Source: CAZFBA01 sp964517135
GTDB lineage: Bacteria > Cyanobacteriota > Vampirovibrionia > JBFMGH01
DNA: 64,000 nt
Assembly: GCA_964517135.1 (NCBI GenBank)
Contig: CAZFBA010000004.1
Coordinates: forward strand, 1 to 64,000
Reading direction: 5' to 3'
Shown here: piece after piece, positions 43,261 through 51,887 of the stretch
Layout: every line of letters begins with the position of its first letter
Numbering within the stretch: position 1 is the stretch's first letter
Notes under the pieces: generated by a model
Database searches by the model: none
Seen by the model: only the letters and a program-made list of their open reading frames with translations
Told to the model about the DNA's origin: nothing
Position numbers and translations under genes: made by a program

Positions 43261-43608
43261 TTATTCTGGTTTTTCCAGTTCTTTAAGCTTATTGTTTATT
43301 GCTTCTTTTTCTTTTTCCATTAAGTCGAGTTCCTGCTTTAAATAGGCAATTTCATCTTCTTTAGAGTATTTTTGTAATTGTGGTTGGGGAACTGGCACAT
43401 ATCCATAAGCTGGAGCAAAGCCTCTACCAAAGCCTCTACCGAAACCTCTGCCGAAACCTCTGCCGAAACCACGTCCATAGCCTCTGCCGAAACCTCTTCC
43501 ATATCCAGCCTGAGGGTACACTTCTTGTGCTTCTGGTGGGCAATAACCCATACCTCTACCGGTACGTGGGCCAACCCCCCGGGGTCCTGTTCTGTCAAAT
43601 CCTGGCAT
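43261..43608 (-). CDS. DUF5320 protein with Gly-Arg-Phe repeats
   Basis: The N-terminus MPGFDRTGPRGVGPRTGRGM followed by GYC is the DUF5320 signature. A central low-complexity stretch of GRGFGRG/GRGYGRG repeats (about 36-65) leads to a C-terminal coiled coil (EEIAYLKQELDLMEKEKEAI). AAAGGAGG precedes the ATG. DUF5320 proteins typically accompany NifX-family and MinD-type ATPase genes, as here, and are thought to be linked to metallocluster proteins, but no function is established. Paralogue of the 43659 gene, 50 bp away. Confidence 0.87.
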   Translation of the reverse strand: MPGFDRTGPRGVGPRTGRGMGYCPPEAQEVYPQAGYGRGFGRGYGRGFGRGFGRGFGRGFGRGFAPAYGYVPVPQPQLQKYSKEDEIAYLKQELDLMEKEKEAINNKLKELEKPE

Positions 43609-43658
43609 TCTTATGCCTCCTTTCGTTTAATTCAATATTTTTACTGATTTCTAGATAA

Positions 43659-43904
43659 TTATCTGTAATATGGTACATAAGCTGTACCGAAAGCTCTGGT
43701 TGCTCCTCTTCCAAAGCCTCGTCCAAAGCCTTTACCGAAACCTCTTCCAAAATCACGTCTGAAGACTCGTCCAAAGCCACTACGTTCGAAATTACCGTAT
43801 ACTGTTGGGTAGTGTGCAATACCTGTACCTGGTGGGCAATAACCCATACTTCTACCGGTACGTGGGCCAAACCTCCTGGGTCCTGTTCTGTCAAAGCCCG
43901 GCAT
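43659..43904 (-). CDS. DUF5320 protein, short paralogue without coiled coil
   Basis: Same N-terminal signature (MPGFDRTGPRRFGPRTGRSM, then GYC) as the next gene, followed by Gly/Arg/Phe repeats (GRGFGKGFGRGFGRG) and a short aromatic end. It lacks the C-terminal coiled coil of its paralogue. AAAGGAGG lies before the ATG. Transcribed away from the NifX-type operon across a 254-bp spacer that must hold both promoters. Confidence 0.85.
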   Translation of the reverse strand: MPGFDRTGPRRFGPRTGRSMGYCPPGTGIAHYPTVYGNFERSGFGRVFRRDFGRGFGKGFGRGFGRGATRAFGTAYVPYYR

Positions 43905-44158
43905 TCTGAATTACCTCCTTTCTATAAATTGGCTATTAGTAATGCACAACAAACCTGCTGGCTCTATAATCCAGTTGATTCAAGATTATTAAGTTTTGAT
44001 AAAAGTAATTACTTAAACAGTGGAAAGATTCAGGTATTTCTGGTAATATTTAATTGTGCATATGCACATAATAACATTTTTATTTTAATACTGCAAGATG
44101 TAATTTATAAAAAACTTAAAATTTGTAATTTTCACTATAATTTTTTGGAGTAATAATT

Positions 44159-44500
44159 ATGAAAAGAATAGCAATTAGCGTAACAGCAAGCGAAAAAGAA
44201 ATCTCACCGGCCCCTGAATTCTGTGATTATTTTATGCTGGTCGATTTTAAAAATAAAGAAATCAAAAACGTTTGCAAGGTAAGAAATCCATATAAAAATA
44301 CCCCTGAATCACCACAATTGATTGACTTTATAAAAGAACAAAAGGCCCGCATCCTTATTACTGGCAAATTGAATACCGATACGATCAAAGCTTTTGAAGA
44401 GAATCAAATCTCTGTTTCTGCAAACAATGCTGGTGAAGCGATGCAAATCATAAAAGAATACATTGCAAAAGAAGGAGTTAAAAATGAAATTAGCAATTAG
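44159..44500 (+). CDS. NifX/NifB-family (dinitrogenase FeMo-cofactor-type) protein 1
   Basis: A 113-residue protein of the NifX/NafY/NifB-C-terminal fold, whose members bind iron-sulfur or Fe-Mo cluster precursors. The start (KRIAISVTASEKEISPAPEFCDYFMLVDF) and ILITGKLNTDTIKAFEENQI fit the family. The N-terminal motif is diverged: the usual phenylalanine-glycine-arginine segment is absent. GGAGTAATAATT precedes the ATG. Overlaps the second NifX-type gene by 17 bp. Confidence 0.8.
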   Translation: MKRIAISVTASEKEISPAPEFCDYFMLVDFKNKEIKNVCKVRNPYKNTPESPQLIDFIKEQKARILITGKLNTDTIKAFEENQISVSANNAGEAMQIIKEYIAKEGVKNEISN

Positions 44501-44798
44501 TGCTCAGGGAAATACATTAGAAAGTGAACTTGACCCGAGATTTGGCAGATGCAAATATTTTATTTTTGTTGACAGTGAAACTATGGAATATGAATGCCTG
44601 GAAAACCCTAACATTAATGCTTCAGGTGGTGCAGGAGGTCAATCTGCCCAGCTGGTTGTATCTAAATCGCCTGATCTAATTATTACAGGGAATCTTGGGC
44701 CTAAAGCTGAATCTGCACTTGCCCAATCAGGTATTAAGTATCTCACAGGCGCCTCTGGCAGCATCAAAGACATTGTTGAGGAATACTCAAAAAAGTAA
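44484..44798 (+). CDS. NifX-family protein 2 (frame-0 product)
   Basis: A 104-residue NifX/NifB-family protein with the canonical features: MKLAISAQGN, LDPRFGRCKYFIFVD, GGAGGQSAQLV and LIITGNLGPKAESAL. The track-like opening at 44463 is a TTG; the ATG at 44484 has AAGGAG at ideal spacing. The gene ends in A-AAA-AAG-TAA, a classic slippery heptamer, and the -1 frame continues open for 111 codons. I therefore think it has two products, this one and a 215-residue extended form. Probable role: carrier of metallocluster precursors for the adjacent ATPases or the nitrogenase-like enzyme. Confidence 0.9.
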   Translation: MKLAISAQGNTLESELDPRFGRCKYFIFVDSETMEYECLENPNINASGGAGGQSAQLVVSKSPDLIITGNLGPKAESALAQSGIKYLTGASGSIKDIVEEYSKK

Positions 44799-44827
44799 TC
44801 AGCATTCAACCTGAATTTCAGGTTGAA
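44778..44827 (+). promoter_or_regulatory. Candidate -1 programmed ribosomal frameshift signal
   Basis: The parts in order are GAGG (44778-44781, a Shine-Dalgarno-like stimulator), a 7-nt spacer, the slippery heptamer A-AAA-AAG in the zero frame (44789-44795), the frame-0 stop TAA (44796-44798), and a perfect 10-bp hairpin TTCAACCTGA-att-TCAGGTTGAA (44805-44827) starting 9 nt after the heptamer. This is the layout of the Escherichia coli dnaX site. A homopolymer sequencing error would also explain the frame break. Confidence 0.65.
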
Positions 44828-45130
44828 GAAGCTGCACAAAAACCCGAACTGGAAACTGTTGAAAGACTGCCGGTTACCAGAATAACCGGAGACACTAAAA
44901 TAACTGAAGAAAAATCAACTCAGGTTAATGATAAAGTTGCAAATACAGCTAAATCTATTGTTAAAGGAGTGCTTCAGGGTAGTATTGAAGCCATTATTGA
45001 AAGTTTTACCCTTCGAGGTTCCAGCAGAAAAGGAACTAAACAGAGTGGTCAGGGCTCTGGTCGTGGAAAAGGTCAGGGCAGAAACCAGTGGAAAAGCCGG
45101 TTTGGGAAAGGCAGAGGCCGCAATTCATAA
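44795..45130 (+). CDS. C-terminal extension of NifX-family protein 2 reached by -1 frameshift
   Basis: A 111-codon open frame reading from GTA at 44795 (VISIQPEFQVEEAAQKPEL at the start) to TAA at 45128. It has no ATG, TTG or well-placed GTG before its last third, so it cannot be translated alone in the normal way. The first 60 residues are acidic and polar, then comes an amphipathic helix (AKSIVKGVLQGSIEAIIESF), and the last 37 residues are basic and rich in Gly, Arg, Gln and Ser (GSGRGKGQGRNQWKSRFGKG), like an RGG-type tail. The fusion would be 215 residues. The shorter frame at 44928-45149 in another phase is a shadow. Confidence 0.65.
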   Translation, partial: VISIQPEFQVEEAAQKPELETVERLPVTRITGDTKITEEKSTQVNDKVANTAKSIVKGVLQGSIEAIIESFTLRGSSRKGTKQSGQGSGRGKGQGRNQWKSRFGKGRGRNS

Positions 45131-45145
45131 AATACAGGAGCTTCT

Positions 45146-45988
45146 ATGAAAATTTCAGTCGCCAGTGGCAAAGGTGGCACAGGCAAAACAACTGTATCGG
45201 TTAATCTTGCAGCATGCTTAAAAGAAGAAAGCATTTTAATGGATGTTGATGTTGAAGAACCTAATTGTCACCTCTTTTTACCAGAATTAGAGTATACAGA
45301 AGAAACCAGGTACGTGCCTGTTCCATTAATTGATGAAAATAAATGCACTCATTGCGGAAAATGTGCTGAAATATGCCAGTTTAATGCGCTGGCCTGCCTG
45401 CCTGATAAAGTACTAATATTTACTGAACTCTGTCATTCATGCGGTGGATGCAAGCTATTCTGCCCCTATGATGCAATCAAAGAAGTAGATACAGATATAG
45501 GCGTTCTTAAAAAAGCATGCTATAACAACTTAAAATTCATTTATGGAGTTTTGAAAATAGGCTACCCTATGGCACCACCACTTATTAAGATGGTCAAAAA
45601 ATATATTGAACCAGATAAAATAAACATTCTGGATTGCCCGCCCGGCACAAGCTGCCCGATGGTAGAAGCTGTCAAAGATACAGATTACTGTATACTGGTC
45701 TCTGACCCTACTCCATTCGGTATGCATGATGTTAAACTAGCAATGAAAACTGTTAAACAACTGGGTATACCCTATGGCATTGTTATTAACCGGGCAGACC
45801 TCGGAACAGACAGTCTGGAAAATTATTGCAGAAAAGAAAACATTGATATTCTTGCCAGAATACCCAATGATAGAAAAATTGCTGAAACCTATTCACGAGG
45901 AAAACTCATTGTAGAAGAGCTTCCAGAATATAAAGATATATTTATAAATTTGTTTAAAAACATTCAGAATAAAGTCAGTGCAAATTAA
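45146..45988 (+). CDS. MinD-superfamily ATPase with inserted ferredoxin domain, 1
   Basis: P-loop ATPase of the COG1149 type, which carries a 2x[4Fe-4S] ferredoxin within the MinD fold. Walker A is GKGGTGKT (8-15). The insert (about 62-115) has eight cysteines in two clusters: 67, 70, 73, 77 and 96, 99, 102, 106. DVDVEEPN and ILDCPPGTSCP complete the ATPase. CAGGAG precedes the ATG. These proteins occur in pairs beside NifX-family and Mrp genes in anaerobes and probably load or reduce iron-sulfur clusters; no member's exact role is settled. Twelve bases before its paralogue. Confidence 0.9.
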   Translation: MKISVASGKGGTGKTTVSVNLAACLKEESILMDVDVEEPNCHLFLPELEYTEETRYVPVPLIDENKCTHCGKCAEICQFNALACLPDKVLIFTELCHSCGGCKLFCPYDAIKEVDTDIGVLKKACYNNLKFIYGVLKIGYPMAPPLIKMVKKYIEPDKINILDCPPGTSCPMVEAVKDTDYCILVSDPTPFGMHDVKLAMKTVKQLGIPYGIVINRADLGTDSLENYCRKENIDILARIPNDRKIAETYSRGKLIVEELPEYKDIFINLFKNIQNKVSAN

Positions 45989-46000
45989 AAAGGATCAAAA

Positions 46001-46867
46001 ATGAAAGAACTCGTTGTTATAAGCGGTAAAGGCGGCACAGGTAAGACAAGTATTGTTGGTTCTTTTACTTATCTCTCTAACAGCAAGGTAATTATTGACT
46101 GTGACGTTGATGCTGCAGATCTGCACCTTTTATTAAAACCTTCTATCAAAAACCAGGAGCCTTTTTCAGGTGGTAAAACTGCTTCAATCATAAAGGATAA
46201 ATGTATACAATGTGGAAATTGTATTAATAATTGCCGATTTGGTGCTATCAGTAATGATTTTATCATTGATCAACTTGGTTGTGAAGGTTGTGGTGTCTGT
46301 TATTACAGTTGTCCTGCAGGAGCTATAAGTTTTAAAGAGTCTATTGATGCTGAATGGTACATATCAGAAACAATAAATGGCCCTATGATACACGCTGCTA
46401 TGGAAATAGGAGCAGAAAATTCAGGCAAACTGGTAACACACCTGAGAACTGAAGCTAAAAAACAGGCCAGAGATCTGAATAAAGAAAGATTGCTTATCGA
46501 TGGTTCACCCGGCACCGGATGCCCAGTAATTGCTTCTATTACTGGTGCTAACTTCTGCCTAATTGTTGCAGAACCTACCGTTTCAGGTATACACGATCTT
46601 AAAAGAGTATTAGAGCTTACAGAAAAGCTTAAAGTAAAGGCTTCAGTTGTTATTAACAAATGGGATATAAATAAAGAAATGGCAGTAGAAATCGAAAAGC
46701 TCTGTCATTCAAAAAACATCGAACTTACAGGCAAAATATCTTATGACGAAACAGTAACAAAAGCCCAGATAGAAGGTAAATGCATCATTGAATACAACGA
46801 TTCAAAGGTAGCAGAAGAAATTAAACAAATCTGGAATAAATTAGAACAGCATTTACAGGAGAATTAA
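46001..46867 (+). CDS. MinD-superfamily ATPase with inserted ferredoxin domain, 2
   Basis: Paralogue of the preceding gene with the same domain order. Walker A is GKGGTGKT (9-16); cysteines 68, 71, 74, 78 and 94, 97, 100, 104 form the two cluster motifs; DCDVDAADLHLLL and LIDGSPGTGCPV are the other ATPase motifs. AAAGGA precedes the ATG. It probably forms a heterodimer with its neighbour, which would give four [4Fe-4S] clusters per complex. Three bases before the mrp gene. Confidence 0.9.
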   Translation: MKELVVISGKGGTGKTSIVGSFTYLSNSKVIIDCDVDAADLHLLLKPSIKNQEPFSGGKTASIIKDKCIQCGNCINNCRFGAISNDFIIDQLGCEGCGVCYYSCPAGAISFKESIDAEWYISETINGPMIHAAMEIGAENSGKLVTHLRTEAKKQARDLNKERLLIDGSPGTGCPVIASITGANFCLIVAEPTVSGIHDLKRVLELTEKLKVKASVVINKWDINKEMAVEIEKLCHSKNIELTGKISYDETVTKAQIEGKCIIEYNDSKVAEEIKQIWNKLEQHLQEN

Positions 46868-46870
46868 AAG

Positions 46871-47707
46871 ATGAGTAAGCTTGATAACACGAACCCTGGC
46901 AGCAAAGAGTTTATTGAACAGCTGGAAATTACTGAAAAATTAAAGAAAATTAAAAATAAATATGTTGTATTGTCCGGCAAAGGAGGAGTTGGAAAGAGTT
47001 CAGTTTCTGTTAACCTGGCTGCTGGTTTGGCTCTTGAGGGCATGAGTGTTGGTTTGCTTGATATTGACCTCCATGGCCCGAGTGTACCGGGAATGCTAAA
47101 CCTTAAACAGGCTACCCCCGAAGTAACAAATAATGTTATTTCACCTGTAAAATGCTTTAACAACCTTAAAGTAATGTCAATTGCTTTTCTTTTAAAAGAT
47201 GAAACCGATGCAGTCGTCTGGCGTGGTCCACTCAAGATGAATATGATTAAACAATTTCTACATGATGTTGACTGGGGCGAACTGGACTTTCTTATTATCG
47301 ATAGTCCTCCTGGTACAGGTGATGAACCGCTTTCAATCTGTCAGCTAATAGAGAATCTGACAGGCGTAATTGTAGTTACTACCCCTCAAGAAGTAGCTTT
47401 AAGAGATGTTAGAAAGTCTATTAAATTCTGTAATCTCCTTGAATGCCCGGTTACAGGTGTCATTGAAAATATGAGCGGTTTTATTTGCCCGCATTGCAAT
47501 GAAAAAGTTGACATATTCAAAGCTGGCGGTGGTTTTAAAATGGCAGAAGAAATGAAAGTGCCTTTTCTGGGGTCTCTACCGATAGATGCCAGCATTGTAC
47601 AAAGTGCTGATAACGGCAGACCGTTTATTTGCGATAACCCGGATAGTGAAGCCAGCAAGAAATTAAAGCTTATTATTCAGCAATTACTTGATATATCAAA
47701 CATTTAA
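46871..47707 (+). CDS. mrp: Mrp/ApbC/NBP35-family iron-sulfur carrier ATPase
   Basis: Binds and transfers [4Fe-4S] clusters to apo-proteins. Walker A is SGKGGVGKSS (35-44), followed by DIDLHGPSVPGML, VWRGPLKMNMIKQFL, LIIDSPPGTGDEPLS and the cluster-binding CPHC (about 205). No N-terminal DUF59 domain. The 278-residue length is that of the short form. It is the last gene of the operon NifX1-NifX2-ATPase1-ATPase2-Mrp and has CAGGAG before the ATG. Confidence 0.93.
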   Translation: MSKLDNTNPGSKEFIEQLEITEKLKKIKNKYVVLSGKGGVGKSSVSVNLAAGLALEGMSVGLLDIDLHGPSVPGMLNLKQATPEVTNNVISPVKCFNNLKVMSIAFLLKDETDAVVWRGPLKMNMIKQFLHDVDWGELDFLIIDSPPGTGDEPLSICQLIENLTGVIVVTTPQEVALRDVRKSIKFCNLLECPVTGVIENMSGFICPHCNEKVDIFKAGGGFKMAEEMKVPFLGSLPIDASIVQSADNGRPFICDNPDSEASKKLKLIIQQLLDISNI

Positions 47708-47778
47708 GGCTTTATTAAACAGTCCAGTGCATAACTTAAAAAATTTTTTGCAGCAACTAAAGAGCCTTAACAAATAAT

Positions 47779-47977
47779 CCCATTTAATTCATAAACTATT
47801 AATAAATTGACCTGAAACAGTTATAGAAACTGACGTCTAGTGAATACATCTTTTTAACACAGTGTTAAAATATCGCAGGAAACAGAAGTTAGTAGGTCGG
47901 TTAAAAGTGCTGCGCCGCCGCACTTTTAAACCCTCTAGAATAACTAGAATGTAAAGTGATGAATAATTCGGGTAATA
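47779..47977. repeat. About 200-bp intergenic repeat, copy B (inverted)
   Basis: Reverse-complement copy of 3724-3926. The hairpin core here has one mismatch (GTGCTGCGCCGCCGCAC), and the TTTTAACACAGTGTTAAAA palindrome is kept. It lies directly after the mrp operon and might serve as its transcription end. The rest of 47708-48163 shows nothing else. Confidence 0.88.
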
Positions 47978-48163
47978 CATGCGGTGAAATCACTAAAAAA
48001 ACCAAAAACTGTCAGTGCCCTCAGAGCAATGATTTCTGACTTTCAAAGACGTATTTGTCATTAACATTTTATGATATTATAGATCACTGGCTACATCTGG
48101 CGGCTTTTTTGTTGTAAATTTTTCATGTATTCATGAAATAGCACAGAAAAAGAGAGTGGAACG

Positions 48164-48829
48164 ATGAGTGATTACAGCCAGATAAGTTTATTTAAGACGC
48201 AAAATCCTGAAGTAAAAAAGGAAACCATTATAAATTTACCTGAAACAACTTTCGAAAGCCTTGAAGAGGCTAAGGATGCTGCTATGAAATGCTCTAGATG
48301 TAAGCTTTCACAAACAAGAACCAACGTTGTATTTGCACAGGGTAACCCTAAAGCCAGTGTTATGCTTATAGGTGAAGGCCCTGGGCAGCATGAGGATGAA
48401 TCAGGTATACCTTTTGTTGGCAGAGCCGGTAAATTGTTGGATCAAATTCTAGAATCTGTTGATATTAAAAGAGAAGAAGATTTATATATCTGCAATATTG
48501 TCAAATGCAGGCCACCTAAAAATAGAAAACCCGAAACAGATGAAATGGAAGCCTGCCAGGATTATTTAGCAGCACAGATTCGCTATGTAAAGCCTAAAAT
48601 AATACTGCTTGCCGGTGCAACCGCAGTGCAGGGAATCTTAAAAACTAAACAGGGTATAACGAAAATTAGAGGTAGCTGGTATGAAAATATCTACGGAGCA
48701 AAGGCAATGCCTATTTTTCACCCTTCATACCTTTTAAGAAACCAGTCTAAAGCAGTAGGAAGCCCAAAATGGAATATGTGGCAGGATATTAAAGAAATTA
48801 AAAAAGAAATGGATCGTTTAAAGCAATAA
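48164..48829 (+). CDS. Family 4 uracil-DNA glycosylase (iron-sulfur)
   Basis: Removes uracil from DNA in base-excision repair. The four [4Fe-4S] ligands are Cys43, Cys46, Cys115 and Cys131; motif A is GEGPGQHED (about 70-78) and motif B is HPSYLLR (about 192). The first 35 residues are an unrelated polar leader. AGAGAGTGG precedes the ATG. It starts a three-gene unit with the ClC transporter (4 bp away) and the CxxCxxCC protein. Confidence 0.93.
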   Translation: MSDYSQISLFKTQNPEVKKETIINLPETTFESLEEAKDAAMKCSRCKLSQTRTNVVFAQGNPKASVMLIGEGPGQHEDESGIPFVGRAGKLLDQILESVDIKREEDLYICNIVKCRPPKNRKPETDEMEACQDYLAAQIRYVKPKIILLAGATAVQGILKTKQGITKIRGSWYENIYGAKAMPIFHPSYLLRNQSKAVGSPKWNMWQDIKEIKKEMDRLKQ

Positions 48830-48832
48830 CCA

Positions 48833-50578
48833 ATGGTAAAATTTTTTAAAATACCAGAGATAACGGAAGAAGCCAGCCGAATAATAAAAGAAAACTTTTC
48901 CCTGAGGCAACAATCAATATTACTTGCATTTATTGTAGGCCTGATGACAGGGCTTTTAGCTGTTGCTTTTAAAGAATCTATACACTATTTGGGTTCATTC
49001 ACACTTGAAGTCGCCACCAATCACGACAGGTGGTATGAATGGCTTTATTTGCCTTTAATTGCTGCAACAGGTGGTGCTATTGCCGGGCTAATTGTTACAT
49101 ATGTTCCAGAGGCATCAGGTAGCGGGATACCTGAAATAAGACTGCATCTGGCACGTGTTGGTAAGAGAATTAGAAGAAGAAATATCATTGCCAAGTTTTT
49201 TGGAGGTATTGTAGCTATTGGTTCTGGCTTTTCACTGGGAAGAGAGGGGCCTACTGTTTCTATAGGTGCTGCCAGTGGTACTTTTGTAAGCTCGATATTC
49301 AAGCTAACAGGGGTAAAAGAAAAGCAACTATTTGCTGCTGGTGCTGGAGCTGGTCTTGCAGCTGCATTTAATACTCCTATTGCCGGTGTTATATTTGTTG
49401 TTGAGGAATTATCCCATAATTTTTCTTCCAAGTTCCTTGCACCCTGTATCGTTGCTTCTATTACAGCATCAGCAATAACAAGATATTTGTCCGGAAACAA
49501 GCCTTCTTTTGAGGTTCTTCAGATACCTGAAGTCTTTTCATGGGCTCAGATACCCGTTTATATATTACTTGGTCTGATTGCTGGCGTACTTGGAACAGTA
49601 TTTACCAGGTCTATCATCAAAAGTCTTGATGTATTTGATGGGATAAAAGGCATTCCATTATGGGTTAAAGTAGCTCTAGCAGGTCTTATTACTGGCATTG
49701 TGGGTGTATTTATACCTGAAGCCATAGGTGATGGCCATGCTGCAACAGAGAAGATGCTTACTGGCGCAGCTGGTGTTTTATGGTTGTTACCGTTATGGTT
49801 TTTAGCAAAGATATTTTTAACAGCTGTAGGTTATGGACCAGGTACTCCGGGTGGTATTTTTGCTCCTTCATTGTTTTGTGGGGCGGCCCTGGGTTTGTTT
49901 ATGGGAAAATTTTTCAATATTATTATGCCTGATCTGGAGATTGTTTCCACTAACCTGGCGCTGGTTGGTATGGGTGCTTTTTTTACAGCTGTTGTAAGAA
50001 CACCTATTACTGCAATGGTTATTATTTTCGAGATGACAAATAACTATCAGTTAATTTTGCCGCTTATGTTAAGCTGTATTCTTGCTGATCTGGTTTCTCA
50101 GAAGTTGTATCCCAGGGCTATTTATCCGGCTCTTCTCTTCCGTTCGACAGGTCTTGATCTAGAGCAAGAGCATTTTACTTCACCTCTTCAGCAGGTTAAG
50201 GTTGGTGATGTTATGACTTCTAATGTACAGAAGCTTTCTAAACGAATAAATATAGCTGAGGCCTTTGAGGCTATGGAACGAAGTCATCATAATGGTCTTC
50301 CTATTGTTTCAAGAAAGGGCAGGTTACTGGGCATCATAACTCTTTCTGATCTTGAGGATGCTTTTTTAAAGAATATTCCTGTGACAACACCTGTAGAAGA
50401 AATAATGTCAAAGCATCTAATTACTATAACTCCTGATAAGATGCTGGATCAGGCTCTTGATAAAATGCATTTAAATAAGATTGGGCGCATACTGGTAGTT
50501 GATCCACAACGTAGAGATTATCTTGTAGGTATTGTAACCAGGTCTGATATCTTAAAAGCAGAAGTACAGGGCATTTAA
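48833..50578 (+). CDS. ClC-family chloride channel or antiporter with CBS pair
   Basis: A 581-residue integral membrane protein. The three ClC selectivity signatures are present: GSGIP (96-100), GREGP (136-140, gating Glu138) and GTPGGIFAP (about 343-351). Glutamates follow FNTPIAGVIFVVEE (191-192), where the proton-pathway glutamate lies in Cl/H antiporters, so exchange activity is plausible. Two CBS domains fill the C-terminal 120 residues (VGDVMTSNVQ and VEEIMSKHLI) and probably bind adenine nucleotides. The start ATG has no clear ribosome site and may rely on coupling with the preceding gene. Confidence 0.93.
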   Translation: MVKFFKIPEITEEASRIIKENFSLRQQSILLAFIVGLMTGLLAVAFKESIHYLGSFTLEVATNHDRWYEWLYLPLIAATGGAIAGLIVTYVPEASGSGIPEIRLHLARVGKRIRRRNIIAKFFGGIVAIGSGFSLGREGPTVSIGAASGTFVSSIFKLTGVKEKQLFAAGAGAGLAAAFNTPIAGVIFVVEELSHNFSSKFLAPCIVASITASAITRYLSGNKPSFEVLQIPEVFSWAQIPVYILLGLIAGVLGTVFTRSIIKSLDVFDGIKGIPLWVKVALAGLITGIVGVFIPEAIGDGHAATEKMLTGAAGVLWLLPLWFLAKIFLTAVGYGPGTPGGIFAPSLFCGAALGLFMGKFFNIIMPDLEIVSTNLALVGMGAFFTAVVRTPITAMVIIFEMTNNYQLILPLMLSCILADLVSQKLYPRAIYPALLFRSTGLDLEQEHFTSPLQQVKVGDVMTSNVQKLSKRINIAEAFEAMERSHHNGLPIVSRKGRLLGIITLSDLEDAFLKNIPVTTPVEEIMSKHLITITPDKMLDQALDKMHLNKIGRILVVDPQRRDYLVGIVTRSDILKAEVQGI

Positions 50579-50579
50579 T

Positions 50580-51827
50580 ATGCAGATACCTGTTAATAAG
50601 GTTATTTGTGATCCTGATCAGTGTTTTTACTGTGAAAACTGTGATGATGCCTGCTGTAATAGCTTTTCAATAATCATTAATGAAACTACAAAAAATAACC
50701 TCTCCAGGCTTGAAACAGTTAAAAATACAATAAAAGAAACAGGTTATACTTTTGAAGAACTCGCCAGCAATGCTTTTTATTTGCCAGTATACCCGAATAA
50801 TCGGAATTTACAGTGTATTTTTTATAATAAGCAAGAAAAATGCCTTATACACAGTAGAGAAGGTTACAGTCATAAGCCTCCTGAGTGTCAAATGTTCCCT
50901 TTTGGGCTTTATTTTGACAGACATAATAATATACACATTGAGTGTAGTTTCTTTTGTACCGGCATTCTTTCTAATAATGGCAGGCTTTTAGAAGAGATTA
51001 AACATCTTATTCCTTCTTATTACATTAATTATGAGTTTTATCCTGAGAGCTTTGAACTTAAAAATGGGTCTTTAAGTCAGGATGATTTCTTTAAACTGGC
51101 TGGTTATCTTAGTAAAGTTATTAGTGATACGACAATAAGTCTTGATGATGCTGTTATGAAGTATTTCTTAACCTTAAAAAACTTTTTAAGCAGTTATAAT
51201 GATTCATCTGATATTGATAAAATACTTGAAAAAATTTATATTTTACCTGAAATGAATACTCAAAAGGCTCATTATCAGATGATAGTAGATTTAATAAAAA
51301 GTTTGTATATCTCAAAACTACTTTTGTTTTCAAGGTTTAACAGGCAAAATAGCTTATTTAAGAAGCCATTAAAGATAATAACCCTTTATTTCAAAATCTT
51401 TTCAGGCTTTTTACTTAAAAAAAATAGCCTTCCAGAAAACTTAACAGGATATCATATAGACTTTAATAAAGCTAATCAGGTTTTATTCGACCTTGATGCT
51501 GAGTCAGATATTTTAATACGGAGGTTTCTCAGGTCAAATATAATTAGGTATAAATACATCAAGCCTGATAGCTATAATCTTTGTTTCTTAAATAGTGTTA
51601 TTATATATTATTCATTGATTAAAGATTCTTCAAAACTCATAGCTGCTTCAGGAAATAGATTTTCAACCAGCTATAATGATGTTAAAAAAGCAGTAAGTCA
51701 GATTGAGTTTGTTTATTATCATTCCAGAACACCTTTTTTTCCTGTTAAAACACTGGAGCCTGTTTTAAAAACTTTTATTTCAAAAATGCTTCAGAACGAA
51801 ACAATTGTTTTTAAACTCATACGGTAA
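50580..51827 (+). CDS. CxxCxxCC-type metal-binding protein (YkgJ/FliB-like)
   Basis: The N-terminal 140 residues contain the pattern of the putative zinc- or iron-chelating YkgJ family and of flagellin-lysine methylase FliB: CFYCENCDDACCNSF, QCIFYNKQEKCLIH, PPECQMFPFG and CSFFC. The 270-residue C-terminal part is helical and charged and is not recognised; total length 415 is close to FliB. Since the organism has flagellar genes, a FliB-like role is possible but unproven. It begins 2 bp after the ClC stop. Confidence 0.7.
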   Translation: MQIPVNKVICDPDQCFYCENCDDACCNSFSIIINETTKNNLSRLETVKNTIKETGYTFEELASNAFYLPVYPNNRNLQCIFYNKQEKCLIHSREGYSHKPPECQMFPFGLYFDRHNNIHIECSFFCTGILSNNGRLLEEIKHLIPSYYINYEFYPESFELKNGSLSQDDFFKLAGYLSKVISDTTISLDDAVMKYFLTLKNFLSSYNDSSDIDKILEKIYILPEMNTQKAHYQMIVDLIKSLYISKLLLFSRFNRQNSLFKKPLKIITLYFKIFSGFLLKKNSLPENLTGYHIDFNKANQVLFDLDAESDILIRRFLRSNIIRYKYIKPDSYNLCFLNSVIIYYSLIKDSSKLIAASGNRFSTSYNDVKKAVSQIEFVYYHSRTPFFPVKTLEPVLKTFISKMLQNETIVFKLIR

Positions 51828-51887
51828 GTTTTTTTTTGCATCTTGAAATTATATCTTGAATGATTATGATTAAACCATATCAACAAA

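Noticed and set aside
43338..43598. Frames overlapping the DUF5320 genes on both strands
   Set aside because: Shadows generated by the Gly-Arg-Phe codon repeats; the DUF5320 frames have the conserved start and strong ribosome sites.
44928..45149. 73-codon frame starting with ATG after NifX protein 2
   Set aside because: It is in a different phase from the 111-codon extension, lacks a ribosome site, and its composition is not protein-like compared with the -1 frame.
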